Origin: an uncultured Thermofilaceae archaeon
Lineage (GTDB): Archaea > Thermoproteota > Thermoprotei > Thermofilales > Thermofilaceae
Assembly (NCBI GenBank): GCA_938036345.1
Contig: CALHPJ010000004.1
Location: forward strand, 1-64,000
DNA: 64,000 bases
Reading direction: 5' to 3'
The notes beneath the pieces are model-generated. The model saw only the letters and a list, made by a program, of their open reading frames with translations, was not told the origin of the DNA and did no database searches. How positions within the stretch are numbered: position 1 is the stretch's first letter; every line of letters starts with the position of its first letter. Of this stretch, positions 52,567 to 62,879 are shown piece by piece. The translations under genes were made by a program, and so were the position numbers.

Positions 52567-53358
52567 CTACAACTCTCTCAAATGCGAAGGGACTTCGTAA
52601 TCTTCACCGCCCTTGAATATTTTCTGGAGATCTGCATAAATCTCAGCTAAACCGACCATGTTCTTGGATGAGACAAAGTACACCGAAAATATTTCGAGGA
52701 AACTGCGGAGAGTCTCGAGCAAGCCCTTCATCATTGTTCGCTCCTCCCCGCTTAGCTCATTATCCAATTCACTGATCAGGGTCGATGGATTTTCGACCCA
52801 CTTAATCATCGTTTCCAGTTCTTTTTCACTCAGTAGGTCTATCTTGTTAAAGGCGTTAATTTGTGGCATTTTGAATCGATAGTAAATTGATGACGCTAGG
52901 AATATCTGCGATACAAAGCTTGAGGGAGACCTCGATAGCGCTGCATCAACAATAAAAATAGCGCCTTGCATTCCGACGGCTATCCCCTTCGCTATTTCTA
53001 AACCACTCCTGCGGAATGCAAATATTTCCATTTGCCCAGGGGTATCCACCAGCACATATCCATCCTCGACGCTTTCTTCAATTTCGTCTCTCAGAGAGCT
53101 CGTGTTGTTCAGCATCAAGTCTACAGAGGCTACTATGGCTCCATTGGGTCCTAAATCGTACTCCTCCATAACTTGCCTAGCAGTAACGTACGCTCTAACA
53201 TCCACGTCGGGTACGTAGGGTAGGTACTCTGCAGCTGGATCTAAGTTCACCGTTAGGTAGGGAATCTCATTTTCACTTAACCAATCGGAGAATGCTGAAA
53301 CGAATGTCGATTTGCCGGAACCAGCCGGTCCCAGAACAAATAGTGTAAAAACCGTCAT
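52567..53358 (-). CDS. GPN-loop GTPase
   Basis: A 263-residue GTPase of the GPN family, linked in eukaryotes to RNA polymerase II assembly. P-loop: FVLGPAGSGKSTFVSAF; NLDPAAEYLPYVPDVDVR; the signature loop LGPNGAIVAS; G3 VDTPGQMEIF; G4-like NAFNKIDLLS. It overlaps the zinc ribbon gene upstream by four bases (ATGA). Confidence 0.95.
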   Translation of the reverse strand: MTVFTLFVLGPAGSGKSTFVSAFSDWLSENEIPYLTVNLDPAAEYLPYVPDVDVRAYVTARQVMEEYDLGPNGAIVASVDLMLNNTSSLRDEIEESVEDGYVLVDTPGQMEIFAFRRSGLEIAKGIAVGMQGAIFIVDAALSRSPSSFVSQIFLASSIYYRFKMPQINAFNKIDLLSEKELETMIKWVENPSTLISELDNELSGEERTMMKGLLETLRSFLEIFSVYFVSSKNMVGLAEIYADLQKIFKGGEDYEVPSHLREL

Positions 53359-53528
53359 AAAGCAACTCTGCGCTTACCTTTTGGTGTTTCTCCCTCCCTT
53401 CTGGCTTCATAAGCCGCTTCAAGTTCATCTCTATTGTACACCCTACCGCACTTAACGCACACATAATTCTTTGCATCGCGATTATAGATCAGGTCTCCGC
53501 CGCACTCGGGACAGCTGCGCTTTCGCAT
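53355..53528 (-). CDS. Small zinc-ribbon protein coupled to GPN GTPase
   Basis: A 57-residue frame read from the minus strand: [20 protein letters not shown], then [20 protein letters not shown], ending GKRRVAL. Two CxxC pairs 15 residues apart form a zinc ribbon like those of TFIIB, RPB9-type or RpoP-type proteins. It shares ATGA with the GPN GTPase start, so the two are made together, and a transcription-related role is plausible. Divergent from adenosine-specific kinase. Confidence 0.75.
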   Translation of the reverse strand: MRKRSCPECGGDLIYNRDAKNYVCVKCGRVYNRDELEAAYEARREGETPKGKRRVAL

Positions 53529-53629
53529 CAAGCCGAATCACTTTTAAAGGTTATAAATGTTATCAGAAACCCAGCAATGCACTCAGCACGAGGCAAGATA
53601 TTTATCCGGATAATTTTAATCGGAAATTC

Positions 53630-54124
53630 ATGGACGAAGTGAAAATAGCAGTAGTTCCAGTTAAGGTCCCCGAGAAAACCAACGTTATCATCGGCCAAGC
53701 TCACTTCATTAAAACCGTAGAAGACTTATATGAGACCATAGTCGGCTCAGTACCCGGAGCAAGTTTTGGAGTGGCCTTTTGCGAAGCTTCGGGTGACAGG
53801 CTAGTAAGGGTTGACGGAAACGATGAAGAGCTGAAAAAGCTAGCTTCACACACCGCTCTCGAGATTGGAGCCGGGCATACGTTCGTCGTCTACTTGAAAG
53901 GCGCCTGGCCTATAAATGTGCTGAATGCTATTAAAAATGTTCAAGAAGTCGCGACCGTATTTTGCGCCACCGCAAATCCGTTACAAGTAATCATAGCCGA
54001 GACTGCCCAGGGTAGGGGGATACTGGGAGTAGTGGATGGTTACAAACCCCTAGGGATAGAGGATGAAAACAAGAGGCAGGAGCGAATACAATTCTTAAGG
54101 AGGATAGGGTACAAGCGCGGATAA
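53630..54124 (+). CDS. Adenosine-specific kinase (COG1839)
   Basis: A 164-residue protein of the COG1839/DUF355 family, for which adenosine kinase activity has been reported. It has [20 protein letters not shown], the typical [19 protein letters not shown], and [23 protein letters not shown] 53630 is chosen since the family starts here; the frame extends to 53471 without similarity. Together with the SAM hydrolase, which releases adenosine, it could recycle adenosine; that link is inferred. Confidence 0.9.
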   Translation: MDEVKIAVVPVKVPEKTNVIIGQAHFIKTVEDLYETIVGSVPGASFGVAFCEASGDRLVRVDGNDEELKKLASHTALEIGAGHTFVVYLKGAWPINVLNAIKNVQEVATVFCATANPLQVIIAETAQGRGILGVVDGYKPLGIEDENKRQERIQFLRRIGYKRG

Positions 54125-54267
54125 GGTGCTGCGAAACTCAGTTAATATTATTTCCCCTCTGCTGAGTTCTCCGCAGCGCACTACGTACACCACGCGCCAC
54201 GCATTGGTGCCTGGTTGACATAAGGGAAGAAATTTGTGCGCTTCTCTGAAGAGGTGAAACTGGTTTT

Positions 54268-54615
54268 ATGAAGCAAGTGATCGTAGTCAGAGTCGACTTA
54301 AAAATGGGTAAAGGAAAATTGGCAGCTCAAGTTGCCCATGCGGCAGTTGCCGCTTCGGAGATAGCTAGGCGAGAAAGGCCGGAATGGTTTGAGAAGTGGA
54401 TGCGGGAAGGTCAAAAGAAAATAGTTTTAAAAGCTAACTCGCTTGAAGAACTACTCAAACTCCATGATGAAGCACTAAAACTGGGACTTCCTGCAGCACT
54501 GATATCTGATAGGGGCCTTACCCAGTTACCACCAGGTACAACGACGGCACTCGCCATAGGACCTGCACCCGAAGAACTTGTTGATGCTGTAACGGGTCAT
54601 CTCAAGCTATTGTGA
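54268..54615 (+). CDS. pth2: Peptidyl-tRNA hydrolase, archaeal/eukaryotic type
   Basis: A 115-residue Pth2 that frees tRNA from dropped-off peptidyl-tRNA. The [18 protein letters not shown] motif, [20 protein letters not shown] and [22 protein letters not shown] are diagnostic. GAGGTGAAAC lies before the ATG. The stop overlaps the truD start (GTGA). Confidence 0.97.
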   Translation: MKQVIVVRVDLKMGKGKLAAQVAHAAVAASEIARRERPEWFEKWMREGQKKIVLKANSLEELLKLHDEALKLGLPAALISDRGLTQLPPGTTTALAIGPAPEELVDAVTGHLKLL

Positions 54616-55964
54616 CGCGTATGCCCTCCCCAACTCGCTCTAAACTGGATGAAGAGCTAGGCATGCTCTTTTACATCACACGACAGGCAGGAATAGGTGG
54701 GATTCTAAAGGGAAAGATAGAGGACTTCATAGTAACCGAGTTGGTATTGGGTGGAATACCCTGTACCTCACCCGAGATAGGAGGATGGGGAGGCTCAGGC
54801 GAATACACGTGGTTTTTATTTGAGAAAAGATCTATTGATACCGTCACGGCGCTCAGGCTCATAGGTAAAGCCCTCGGAGTTGACTACAGGTCTCTGACTG
54901 TTATGGGCCTGAAAGATGCGCGTGCGCTGACTTTTCAATTAGCCTGTGTAAAGGGGATTGCTCCAGAGAACTTTCCCAGCTGTGTAGGAAATCGCGTAAA
55001 GATACTGGCCGCTTTCAGAATGCCCTTCAAGCTAACACCGAATATGCTCTATGGAAACCAGTTCGAAATCAAGGTTAGGAGGCTTGCCTTAGGTAAAAGC
55101 GAGGCAATGTCCCGTATAAGTGAGCTTTGGGAGGAAATTAGAGAAGCGGGGGGTGCGCCAAACTATTTTGGCTACCAGCGTTTTGGCACGATCAGGCCTA
55201 TCACCCACATAGTTGGTAAGTGCATTTTGAAGGGTATGTTTAAAGAGGCGGTTTACGAGTTACTGACTAGGGCTTTCCCACACGAATCAGAGCAATCCAA
55301 AGAGGCAAGGAAATATTTAGCATCGACCTGGGACTTAAAGGGTGCATTAAAGCTTTTCCCAAGAAATCTTCACCACGAGCGAATGGTGATTCGGTACCTT
55401 ATCAAGCATCCTGACGACTATTTCGGCGCTATTCGCACGTTACCCCTTCAAGTGAGGAGGCTTTTCGTCGAGGCATTCCAAGCATATATCTTCAATCGCG
55501 TGCTGAGCAGAAGGCTTAAGGAAGAAATGCCCATCTCGAAGGCTGTAGCTGGTGATTTAATTGCCATATATGGGGCAGGCTCGGCAAGCATACTGCGGGC
55601 CAATGACAGCAATCTAGAAAAGTTAAACCAGTTAATAAGCCTGGGAAGGGCAGAAGTTGTCACAAACGTTGTAGGTTACGCCACTGTGCTCCCAGAGGGC
55701 ATCCCCGGTAAACTGGAAAGGGAGGTTCTAAAAGAGGAAAATGTTTCAGTAGAGAATTTCAAAGTTCACCATATGCCCGAGGTATCGTCAAGAGGGGGCA
55801 CTAGGCCACTGGCCCTTAGACCTGAAAACTTTAGAGCAGCTGTAGTTGATACAGAGCTAGGTTGCATAGCTGCGTTCTCCTTCGCATTACGTAAAGGTAT
55901 GTACGCCACAGTCCTATTACGCGAATTCGTTAAACCCGAAAACCCTGCTCTGCAAGGTTTTTAG
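54612..55964 (+). CDS. truD: tRNA pseudouridine synthase TruD
   Basis: TruD/Pus7 enzyme of 450 residues acting at U13 of tRNA. It has [13 protein letters not shown], the catalytic region [20 protein letters not shown] with the aspartate of LKDA, and [16 protein letters not shown]. The TRUD insertion domain is in the centre. Start GTG 54612 overlaps pth2; ATG 54621 is possible. Confidence 0.95.
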   Translation: MTRMPSPTRSKLDEELGMLFYITRQAGIGGILKGKIEDFIVTELVLGGIPCTSPEIGGWGGSGEYTWFLFEKRSIDTVTALRLIGKALGVDYRSLTVMGLKDARALTFQLACVKGIAPENFPSCVGNRVKILAAFRMPFKLTPNMLYGNQFEIKVRRLALGKSEAMSRISELWEEIREAGGAPNYFGYQRFGTIRPITHIVGKCILKGMFKEAVYELLTRAFPHESEQSKEARKYLASTWDLKGALKLFPRNLHHERMVIRYLIKHPDDYFGAIRTLPLQVRRLFVEAFQAYIFNRVLSRRLKEEMPISKAVAGDLIAIYGAGSASILRANDSNLEKLNQLISLGRAEVVTNVVGYATVLPEGIPGKLEREVLKEENVSVENFKVHHMPEVSSRGGTRPLALRPENFRAAVVDTELGCIAAFSFALRKGMYATVLLREFVKPENPALQGF

Positions 55965-56002
55965 GGTCAAAGTTTCATTACCGCAAGGTGGTGCGCCCTA
56001 CC

Positions 56003-58408
56003 ATGAGAAGCATTGTGTTATCCAAAGAGGTAATCGAGGAGCTAACAAGGGCATTAAAATACGCGAGGCAAGCCAACCATAGGGTAATGCTCGTACTGCT
56101 TGGTAATAATAGTGGAAACCTGATAATGGGGGCAACGGAGGCTGTTTTCTCTCTTTTAAACATGAGGGAGATAAAAGAAGGAGGGATACTTTATACATAC
56201 CATGCATTCTACGAAGATGCATGCGCCCGCCGCGAATTGTTCGAGCGGGCAATCGGTAAAGAGAACCGGGTAGCCTATGTACCGTATCATGAGAGCACCA
56301 GCATCCTAGGACGAACTTTTGACTCGGCGGTACTCGATCTACTGAATAACCTCGAACCAAACGATCTAGGTCGTCTTGCTGGAGTGGTCGACGGAGGGGG
56401 TCTTTACATATTGCTGCTACCTCCTTTAGAGGAACTCATGAAAACCGTTACTAGGTTCCAGAGCTTGCTTCTAACTCCCCAATATAGTCCCCAAAGTTTG
56501 AGGAGATTTTTCGAGCAAAGGTTTTTCAACAAACTATACGAGCACGAAGGCATAATAGTGTACGATGTGGACCGCGCCAAGTTGCTGAAAACATCTGGTT
56601 TGCCTAAGCGAGTGTTTAGACGGAAAGTCAGTCCGCTGGAAACGCCCAGCGAGGCGCTGTTTCCCGATGAGCTGTATAAACTCGCCATGAGTAGGGATCA
56701 GATTGAGGTCCTAATGCTTACAGAAAAGTTATACGAGCGCCCCGAAAAGGGTCGTAAGCGCGTAATAGTGGTAACCGCTGACCGAGGGAGGGGTAAGTCG
56801 TCAGTTATAGGATTAGGTATTGCTGGGTTATCACACAAGATACGGAGAGCTAAAGGCCGCTGCCGCATTATAGTTACAGCTCCGAGCGAGGCTAACGTAC
56901 AGGAGCTCTTTAAATTTGCAATAAAAGGATTAAAAGTGTTAGGCCATAAGGTGGAAGAAGAGGAGGAAAGAGGATTCTTAACTGGCCTTAAAGCGAAGGG
57001 TATCGAAGTAAAATACTTTGAACCTCTCGAGGCACTCGCCCATCGAGCTGATCTCGTAGCTGTTGATGAGGCAGCTTCGCTTCAAGTACCCATGCTCTTT
57101 GCTCTGATACGACGATTCGATAGGATCATTTATTCATCAACGGTGCACGGATACGAAGGGGCCGGCAGGGGTTTTTCTATCCGTTTCCTTAGGGGACTAA
57201 AGCAGCTAAGCGGCGTTGAAGTGTACGAGCACGAAATGGGGGAGCCCATCAGGTATGCTCCAGGTGATCCTATTGAAAAGTGGATATTTGACACGCTGCT
57301 ACTCGATGCTGAACCGGCACAGCTAAACCATGACGATTTAGCATGCGTAGAGTCTATGCAGGTTGAGTACTATTCTCCCCAGTTGGAGGAGTTTTTCTTA
57401 AAAAATGAGGAGCTGCTCAGGCAATTTTTTGGAATATATATAATGGCCCATTACCGCAATAATCCCAACGACTTGGGAATGATGATGGATGCTCCGCACC
57501 ATAAGCCGCGAGCTCTTAGATTAAAGACTGGAAAAATAGTCGTCTCAATAGAGTTAGCTGAGGAAGGTCCCTTAGATGAAGAAATAGCCAAGCAATGCTC
57601 AAAGGGCGCGTGGATTATGGGTAACATAATACCGGACCGGTTAATAAAACATTACAAGGTAATAGACTTCGGCTCCCTAAGGGGGTTAAGGATTGTAAGA
57701 ATAGCGACTCACCCGGATCTCTGGAATAAGGGTTTAGGCTCAAGAGCGTTAGTGGAAGTTGAGAAAGAGGCCGTAGCAGGGGGCTATGACTGGATTGGAG
57801 CAGGCTTCGGAGTAACGTTTGAACTACTGAACTTCTGGCTTAAGAACAACTACATACCCGTGCACCTGAGTCCCGAGCGTAACCCCGTAAGCGGGGAATA
57901 TTCGATACTCGTCGTTAAACCTTTAAATGATAAAGCAGCGAAGTTCGTAGAGCTATTTTCTCTCGAATTTAAACGCCGTCTACTATTGTCGCTCCCTGAG
58001 CCCTATCATGATCTTAACTCTAAAACTGTTCGAGCGCTCTTCCACCATACACCTAAGGAGAATGTGAGGCCGAACCTCTCACCAAGCCAGCTTGGTCGTT
58101 TAATATCTTACGCCTGGGGTGACATGACGTTAGAGAATTGCGTGGATTGTATCGTCGAACTTGCTCGTGCCTATTTCATGGGCAACCTCGGATTTCTGAG
58201 CGAGGAGGAAGAGCTACTACTGATAACTAAAGTCCTCCAGGCCAAAAGCTGGCGCGTCACATGCAACGAACTGAACTTAACTCCCCCTCAGGCAATGGAT
58301 CGCCTTCGCAAGATCGCCAGAACCTTCTGTGAAAAATTCTACGGCATAAAAGACGAGAGTGATGCCGAAAGCTACCTTTACCTACACCTAAATGCTGCGC
58401 TTCGGTAA
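56003..58408 (+). CDS. tmcA: tRNA(Met) cytidine acetyltransferase TmcA
   Basis: Large enzyme of about 800 residues that makes N4-acetylcytidine with acetyl-CoA and ATP. Order: DUF1726-like N domain (residues 1-150), helicase-like ATPase with Walker A VTADRGRGKSSVIGLG and Walker B LVAVDEAAS, GNAT domain with RIATHPDLWNKGLGSRALVEVEKE, then a C-terminal tRNA-binding region. AAGGTGG precedes ATG 56003. Its 3' end overlaps convergent rrp42 by 21 bases. Tan1-like THUMP protein at 0.3 kb may be its partner. Confidence 0.95.
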   Translation: MRSIVLSKEVIEELTRALKYARQANHRVMLVLLGNNSGNLIMGATEAVFSLLNMREIKEGGILYTYHAFYEDACARRELFERAIGKENRVAYVPYHESTSILGRTFDSAVLDLLNNLEPNDLGRLAGVVDGGGLYILLLPPLEELMKTVTRFQSLLLTPQYSPQSLRRFFEQRFFNKLYEHEGIIVYDVDRAKLLKTSGLPKRVFRRKVSPLETPSEALFPDELYKLAMSRDQIEVLMLTEKLYERPEKGRKRVIVVTADRGRGKSSVIGLGIAGLSHKIRRAKGRCRIIVTAPSEANVQELFKFAIKGLKVLGHKVEEEEERGFLTGLKAKGIEVKYFEPLEALAHRADLVAVDEAASLQVPMLFALIRRFDRIIYSSTVHGYEGAGRGFSIRFLRGLKQLSGVEVYEHEMGEPIRYAPGDPIEKWIFDTLLLDAEPAQLNHDDLACVESMQVEYYSPQLEEFFLKNEELLRQFFGIYIMAHYRNNPNDLGMMMDAPHHKPRALRLKTGKIVVSIELAEEGPLDEEIAKQCSKGAWIMGNIIPDRLIKHYKVIDFGSLRGLRIVRIATHPDLWNKGLGSRALVEVEKEAVAGGYDWIGAGFGVTFELLNFWLKNNYIPVHLSPERNPVSGEYSILVVKPLNDKAAKFVELFSLEFKRRLLLSLPEPYHDLNSKTVRALFHHTPKENVRPNLSPSQLGRLISYAWGDMTLENCVDCIVELARAYFMGNLGFLSEEEELLLITKVLQAKSWRVTCNELNLTPPQAMDRLRKIARTFCEKFYGIKDESDAESYLYLHLNAALR

Positions 58409-59203
58409 TTTTGCTCTTAATTCGGGCGCTACACTGAGTGCTATTTCAAGAGCCTTCTTAATCTCTCCTAATGTAAAACTGCCTCTCCCACCCTTCTGAA
58501 TAGCGCAAACTTTATCCTCCCCATTTATAGCAAACGTTATCCTAGCATCCATCACAAGCTCTTCCTCGTAGCATGGATCCACTACAAGCGCTTCACCTAT
58601 CTTTGCTATGGTTACAAATACGGGTGTATCGGCTATCGGTAGCTGCACTTTCTCTTCCGACTTTATCACGAGTCCTTCAGGCGAAACTATAACCTTAGGA
58701 ATACGCGCAGTCGACAACGCTGCTACGGCGGCTAAACCCGAGGCATCGATAAAGTTTCCGTCGTGATCTATAGGGTATATGTCGATAAATATCCTCCATA
58801 CCTGCTTGCCAGGAGTCACAACGAGTTCCCCTAGATTTAAAGCGGGCGCGTGGCGCAATCCTCTATCTATGATCCTCGCTAGCTCCACATCATTTTCATC
58901 GGGTGGTCCAGGCTCAAAAATGGGAGAGGCCATGGGTATTAGCTCGGCGTAAACAATTTGCACACCTTCGTTGGGTGCATCCGGGTAAGGTGCTCCAAGG
59001 GAAGACTTTACTCCTGTGACCACTTTTGTGTTGCCTATAGATACCTTCGCAGATCCATCAGCGTTGCCTATGATCCCAGTTTCTATTTTTATTTCCCGGT
59101 ACTGATCGGGTCTTCTACCGTCAACTCTCTCACCCCTTTTCAACATTGAGCGTATAGTTTCCCTGCGGGGATGCGGTACTATGGTGTAGGTACGCTCACT
59201 CAT
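58388..59203 (-). CDS. rrp42: Exosome subunit Rrp42
   Basis: A 271-residue RNase PH-like subunit that is non-catalytic but completes the hexameric ring with Rrp41. It has [41 protein letters not shown], and [22 protein letters not shown]. It overlaps rrp41 by four bases and TmcA's end by 21 bases. Confidence 0.96.
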   Translation of the reverse strand: MSERTYTIVPHPRRETIRSMLKRGERVDGRRPDQYREIKIETGIIGNADGSAKVSIGNTKVVTGVKSSLGAPYPDAPNEGVQIVYAELIPMASPIFEPGPPDENDVELARIIDRGLRHAPALNLGELVVTPGKQVWRIFIDIYPIDHDGNFIDASGLAAVAALSTARIPKVIVSPEGLVIKSEEKVQLPIADTPVFVTIAKIGEALVVDPCYEEELVMDARITFAINGEDKVCAIQKGGRGSFTLGEIKKALEIALSVAPELRAKLPKRSI

Positions 59204-59973
59204 TGCGCCACCCCCTCTGAAAATTCGCCGCTCTCTACCTCCTCTATTGGAAGTTTCGAGTAGCGTTCTTTTAAGGCCCTTCTCTGCTCTTCGTACAGTT
59301 TAGTTACAGCCTCCATCGCCAACTGTAGGGCTCGCTCTATTTCCTCCCTTGTATACCTTCCATCAGCTTGAAGTAACGTTATTTCGCCAAGTCTGGGCAT
59401 GATTGCTATCGGCATATCGCCTTCCCCCTGCTGATCTTCTATACCATTGAGGTCGACCGCGAGCTCACTTTCGATCTTACCGATTGAGACCCCCGCAACT
59501 AAATCCCTCATAGGTATTCCTGCATCCGCCAGGGCTACAGAGGCGGCAGTTATAGAGGCTACCCTCGTACTACCGTCGGCTTCTAATACCTCTATGAATA
59601 CGTCAACAGTCGTTCTAGGGAACTCTTCCAGAAATATTGCCGGCTCAAGTGCCTCCCTTATAACCTTCGAGATTTCCACTTCTCTTCTCGAGGGTGTAGG
59701 GCTCTTTCTCTCATCCGAGACTGAAAACGGCAACATGGAGTACCTGCACCTAAGCAGCATCCGGTCAGTTAAAGCTTCGTGGCGTGGATGAACCTCTTTG
59801 GGTCCATATACGGCAACTATGATTTTGTTTCGGCCGAGCTCAATATACGCTGACCCATCGGCGTTTTTCAGGACTCCGGCTTCTATCTTGCAGCTTCTCA
59901 TCTCGTTTAAGGCTCTGCCGTCGAGCCTCCTTCCATCCTCCCTTAGAAGCTTGACTTTTGCCCCGCTCACCAT
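59200..59973 (-). CDS. rrp41: Exosome catalytic subunit Rrp41
   Basis: RNase PH-like catalytic subunit that degrades or tails RNA phosphorolytically. It has [49 protein letters not shown]-type sequence, and the active-site stretch [19 protein letters not shown] with the catalytic aspartate region [13 protein letters not shown] lies before ATG 59973; the frame opens earlier at GTG 59982 within rrp4. Confidence 0.97.
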   Translation of the reverse strand: MVSGAKVKLLREDGRRLDGRALNEMRSCKIEAGVLKNADGSAYIELGRNKIIVAVYGPKEVHPRHEALTDRMLLRCRYSMLPFSVSDERKSPTPSRREVEISKVIREALEPAIFLEEFPRTTVDVFIEVLEADGSTRVASITAASVALADAGIPMRDLVAGVSIGKIESELAVDLNGIEDQQGEGDMPIAIMPRLGEITLLQADGRYTREEIERALQLAMEAVTKLYEEQRRALKERYSKLPIEEVESGEFSEGVAQ

Positions 59974-59974
59974 C

Positions 59975-60673
59975 CTAAACACCCCCGGAACCTAAGACTA
60001 GACTAGCCAGCTTCTTAACCTCTTCTAGAGGATCAGCTACATAGTGCTCCTCACAAAGTCGCTTTATTACGTAGGCGGCCGACGCTTCGAGGTCGGCCTC
60101 TTTTCCGATAACTATTATACGTCCATTTCTGCCGACAGTTATTTCGACATTAAGTGCCTCTCTTAGGTAGTTTACAACTTGCCCCTTCTTACCTATGACT
60201 CTTGACACTCGTGGAGGAGGCACCTCGACCAGCAGCCCTTTCTCTATTCTGCCAAGCCTCGACTCCTTCATCGTTAATAGAGGGTCATGTGTAAAGTCAA
60301 ATAGCAAAACCTTTGCCGCCAGCAGGTCACCTACTTTGAAGATGCTTGAAAGGTCTTTCTGGTGAGACGTGGGGCGCGGAAATATTTCGGATACTTGAAG
60401 TATCGCTGTGTATGGCGAGTTTATGTCCACCAACCAGTACGTGGGCCCAACGTCGATGACTTTACCGATGACTAGATCGCCCTCAGAGGGTATGTAGCAA
60501 CGCTTTACCGGTATGAGTCTTATTTTCTTGGATTTTTCGATTACTGCCACGCTTAACACTTTAGAGTAAAACTTTTTCCCCCTAGAGAAGCATGGCCCGC
60601 TTACCTCGTAGTTGCCCTCTGCTATTAGATCGCCAGGTATCACGATTTGCCCGTTGGATACATGTATTGGCAT
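59975..60673 (-). CDS. rrp4: Exosome RNA-binding cap subunit Rrp4
   Basis: A 232-residue cap protein with an N-terminal domain, S1 ([28 protein letters not shown]) and KH domain ([39 protein letters not shown]). It recruits RNA to the ring. ATG 60673, after GGTGAGGTGT, is chosen; GTG 60682 overlaps the SBDS stop. Confidence 0.96.
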   Translation of the reverse strand: MPIHVSNGQIVIPGDLIAEGNYEVSGPCFSRGKKFYSKVLSVAVIEKSKKIRLIPVKRCYIPSEGDLVIGKVIDVGPTYWLVDINSPYTAILQVSEIFPRPTSHQKDLSSIFKVGDLLAAKVLLFDFTHDPLLTMKESRLGRIEKGLLVEVPPPRVSRVIGKKGQVVNYLREALNVEITVGRNGRIIVIGKEADLEASAAYVIKRLCEEHYVADPLEEVKKLASLVLGSGGV

Positions 60674-60678
60674 ACACC

Positions 60679-61386
60679 TCACCCGGTACTAATCACCTTT
60701 ACCTCGCCCTGGCCCTTAGTTAACGAGTTAACCTGCTGCATGATGCTCTCAACTAAACCTGCAGGAACCTCTAGCTCTGCAATCCACGACCCATCGTTTT
60801 GGTAGTGGCTCTTCGCGATTTTACCGGCCTTCGCTAAGGTTGCATACGCTTTACCTGAATACTGTGCAGGTATCCTCACTTCGACCAAAGCTCTGGCAAT
60901 CTTTAGCGGTAAAACCTTACTCAGTGCCTTGATAGCCTCCTGGATCTGAATCTCAACCGGTTTGAGGGGGTCCACCGAAACCCCAGCTTCCTCGAGCGCC
61001 AGCTCGATACGCCTCGGAGGATGGGGTAAGCCTGTACGCGGATCAATCGCATTACGTGCGATGAAATCTATTATTTGGCGCTTTTTCGCCTCTATTAGTT
61101 CCCTTCTCTGTTCAGCCGTTAACTGTAATTCACCTTGCTTAATTATCACTTCTGCAACCCTGTAGACATCGTCTGTATTGAAGAGTTTGGTTAAGTCGTC
61201 AGGGGAAGCTTTAAGCCCTTTCCGAATGTCGTAATAAACATGCGGGCTCTCAACAACATCGCGAATATTTACGTTTATTCCATTTTTAATCTGCCATGCC
61301 TTCTCTACATCTACGACTATTTCAAAGCGCTTACCTCCTTTAGTGAGCCTGGCAATCCCTAACTTCCTTTGGCTCAAAGCAAACAC
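60679..61386 (-). CDS. sbds: Ribosome maturation protein SBDS (Sdo1)
   Basis: A 235-residue SBDS protein that helps release aIF6 from the large subunit. Conserved regions are [40 protein letters not shown] and [21 protein letters not shown]. Start GTG 61386 or TTG 61377, which is better spaced from GAGGGGTG. It starts the classical archaeal SBDS-Rrp4-Rrp41-Rrp42 operon. Confidence 0.95.
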   Translation of the reverse strand: MFALSQRKLGIARLTKGGKRFEIVVDVEKAWQIKNGINVNIRDVVESPHVYYDIRKGLKASPDDLTKLFNTDDVYRVAEVIIKQGELQLTAEQRRELIEAKKRQIIDFIARNAIDPRTGLPHPPRRIELALEEAGVSVDPLKPVEIQIQEAIKALSKVLPLKIARALVEVRIPAQYSGKAYATLAKAGKIAKSHYQNDGSWIAELEVPAGLVESIMQQVNSLTKGQGEVKVISTG

Positions 61387-61464
61387 CCCTCAATATGCGA
61401 ACCATTAATATTTTAAGACTATGTAGTGCGTGGGTTATTTAAGCACCTAACAACCGCACTATCT

Positions 61465-61520
61465 GGCGATGAGGAGGGAGGTGAAAACGGAAGCGGTGAA
61501 GAGCCGCAATGCACTGAGCC
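61465..61520 (+). ncRNA. Candidate C/D box guide RNA
   Basis: The layout of an archaeal C/D sRNA is seen: flanking GGC/GCC stem, C box GCGATGA (61466-61472), D'-like CGGA, three bases, C' GTGAAGA (61495-61501), an 11-base guide GCCGCAATGCA and a perfect D box CTGA (61514-61517). Each of C, D' and C' has one mismatch to consensus. The rRNA or tRNA target could not be checked. Confidence 0.4.
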
Positions 61521-61652
61521 GCAAAAGCATATAGATTCTGCCAACGACGCCAATCAAGAGGTCTGGTCGCATTGATGCGCACAGCTTGATAAGTTTACAC
61601 ATTAAAAGAGGGGAGGGATTCTTATAGGGCTAAGGTTAAAGCCGGCAGGCGC

Positions 61653-61683
61653 CCAACCTGCAGCATGGTCCGCCGCAGGTTGG
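61653..61683. other. Nine-base-pair hairpin
   Basis: CCAACCTGC (61653-61661) and GCAGGTTGG (61675-61683) pair perfectly around a 13-base loop, in a non-coding stretch downstream of topoisomerase VI A. It may be a transcript-end structure or part of a small RNA. Confidence 0.45.
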
Positions 61684-61760
61684 AGTTAGGAAAACCTGAC
61701 GAGCCATATGAGATGAGACCTGCGAAAACTAGGGGTTATCAAAGGCCGTGGAACCGAACT

Positions 61761-62879
61761 CTATTCTATCCATAGTTTTCTCTCTAATTTCTCCGGTATA
61801 TACCTCTCTGTTAGGAATTTAAATCCGTAGCCGCTTAAAGCCTCTATTTCTACTTTTTCTTGCTTGCTCAGAAACAGTTCCAGTTGCCTCATCCATTCCT
61901 TCGATTCCTTAAACCATGGGTAGTTTAACAGCTCCTTAGCTCTCTTTAGATCCCTATCCTTAGCCTTTATTATGAAGTTTCTTGGTATCTTGTAATCATA
62001 GATGTCCGAGATTGTTAACCCCAAAAACCTCGCTTTGGGAGTGGCTAGTCTTTCACTTTCATAGCCCAGCGTTATGGATCCACTCCTGTACACGCTGTAT
62101 ATGTAGAATCCATAGGGATCCGCGTCCGTAAGTACGTACACCGGCAGCTTGCGTTCCTCCCACAATCTGCGCACCATACGTCTAGTACTCCTATCGGGCT
62201 GTCCTTTACCGGTAACCAGAAGACACCTGTTCTTCTCCCAGAATCTTTCCTTGTTCAATCTATTGAATATGGCGTCCTTCTCTATGACCAGGACATACTC
62301 GGCATCCACATCAAGTATCTCAAGGGAGTCCGGGTTGGGTGGAATGGAGTAAGCCCCGTCTCCCATCCTAGAGCAATCGATCGTGTCGGCTCCAGATCGA
62401 ATCACTATGCGGCCTACTATTTTGCCTTTTGTGTCGTGGAGTATACCCATATGCTCCCTCAAAAGCCCCGTTATTACTTCTATATCCTGGATAACGCTGT
62501 CAGACTCCTTTTGGGTATCCCACGTTTCCTCCCGCTGCAATTTACCATATTCATTAAGGTACTCAATGGTGTGCTTACCGGCATAGTATAGATCTCTGAT
62601 CGTGGGGTAATCACCCTCCCGTATAGCTTTCACGATAAGCGACAACATTAGTACGGTTTGCATGAACTTTCGCGCCTCCCCCATGTCTAAGAACTCTCTC
62701 TTTACCTTCTTCGACCCTAGCCTTAGAATCTTGGCCTCCGAGTCCCATATTATGTTAGCAAGCGTACGCGCTGGTACTTGAAGCGCAGGAGGCTTCCCTC
62801 TAGATAGTTGTCTAGCTAAATCCTTTCCGACTTTTTCAATAGCTTTTAGAACTACACCCTCCCTATCGGCCCTTTGCAT
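61761..62879 (-). CDS. top6A: DNA topoisomerase VI subunit A
   Basis: Spo11-like DNA-cleaving subunit, 372 residues. The catalytic tyrosine is in TIRDLYYAGKHTIEYLNEYG (the second Y of RDLYY by family rule). The Toprim acidic residues are in the LVIEKDAIFNRLN and LTDADPYGFYIYSVYRSGS segments. It overlaps top6B by 17 bases. Confidence 0.97.
   Translation of the reverse strand: MQRADREGVVLKAIEKVGKDLARQLSRGKPPALQVPARTLANIIWDSEAKILRLGSKKVKREFLDMGEARKFMQTVLMLSLIVKAIREGDYPTIRDLYYAGKHTIEYLNEYGKLQREETWDTQKESDSVIQDIEVITGLLREHMGILHDTKGKIVGRIVIRSGADTIDCSRMGDGAYSIPPNPDSLEILDVDAEYVLVIEKDAIFNRLNKERFWEKNRCLLVTGKGQPDRSTRRMVRRLWEERKLPVYVLTDADPYGFYIYSVYRSGSITLGYESERLATPKARFLGLTISDIYDYKIPRNFIIKAKDRDLKRAKELLNYPWFKESKEWMRQLELFLSKQEKVEIEALSGYGFKFLTERYIPEKLERKLWIE

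Larger units (their letters stand above)
61387..61760. other. 374-base intergenic region with RNA-like structures
   Basis: No protein frame is supported. It holds the SBDS promoter area (ATTAATATTTTAA near 61405), a candidate C/D RNA at 61465-61520 and a strong hairpin at 61653-61683. AGTTTACACATTAAAAGAGG near 61590-61610 has promoter-like composition on the plus strand. Confidence 0.5.

Noticed and set aside
53273-53476. Minus-strand frame of 67 codons over the GPN gene start
   Set aside because: It is out of frame with both the GPN GTPase and the zinc-ribbon protein, which account for the same bases with strong motifs.
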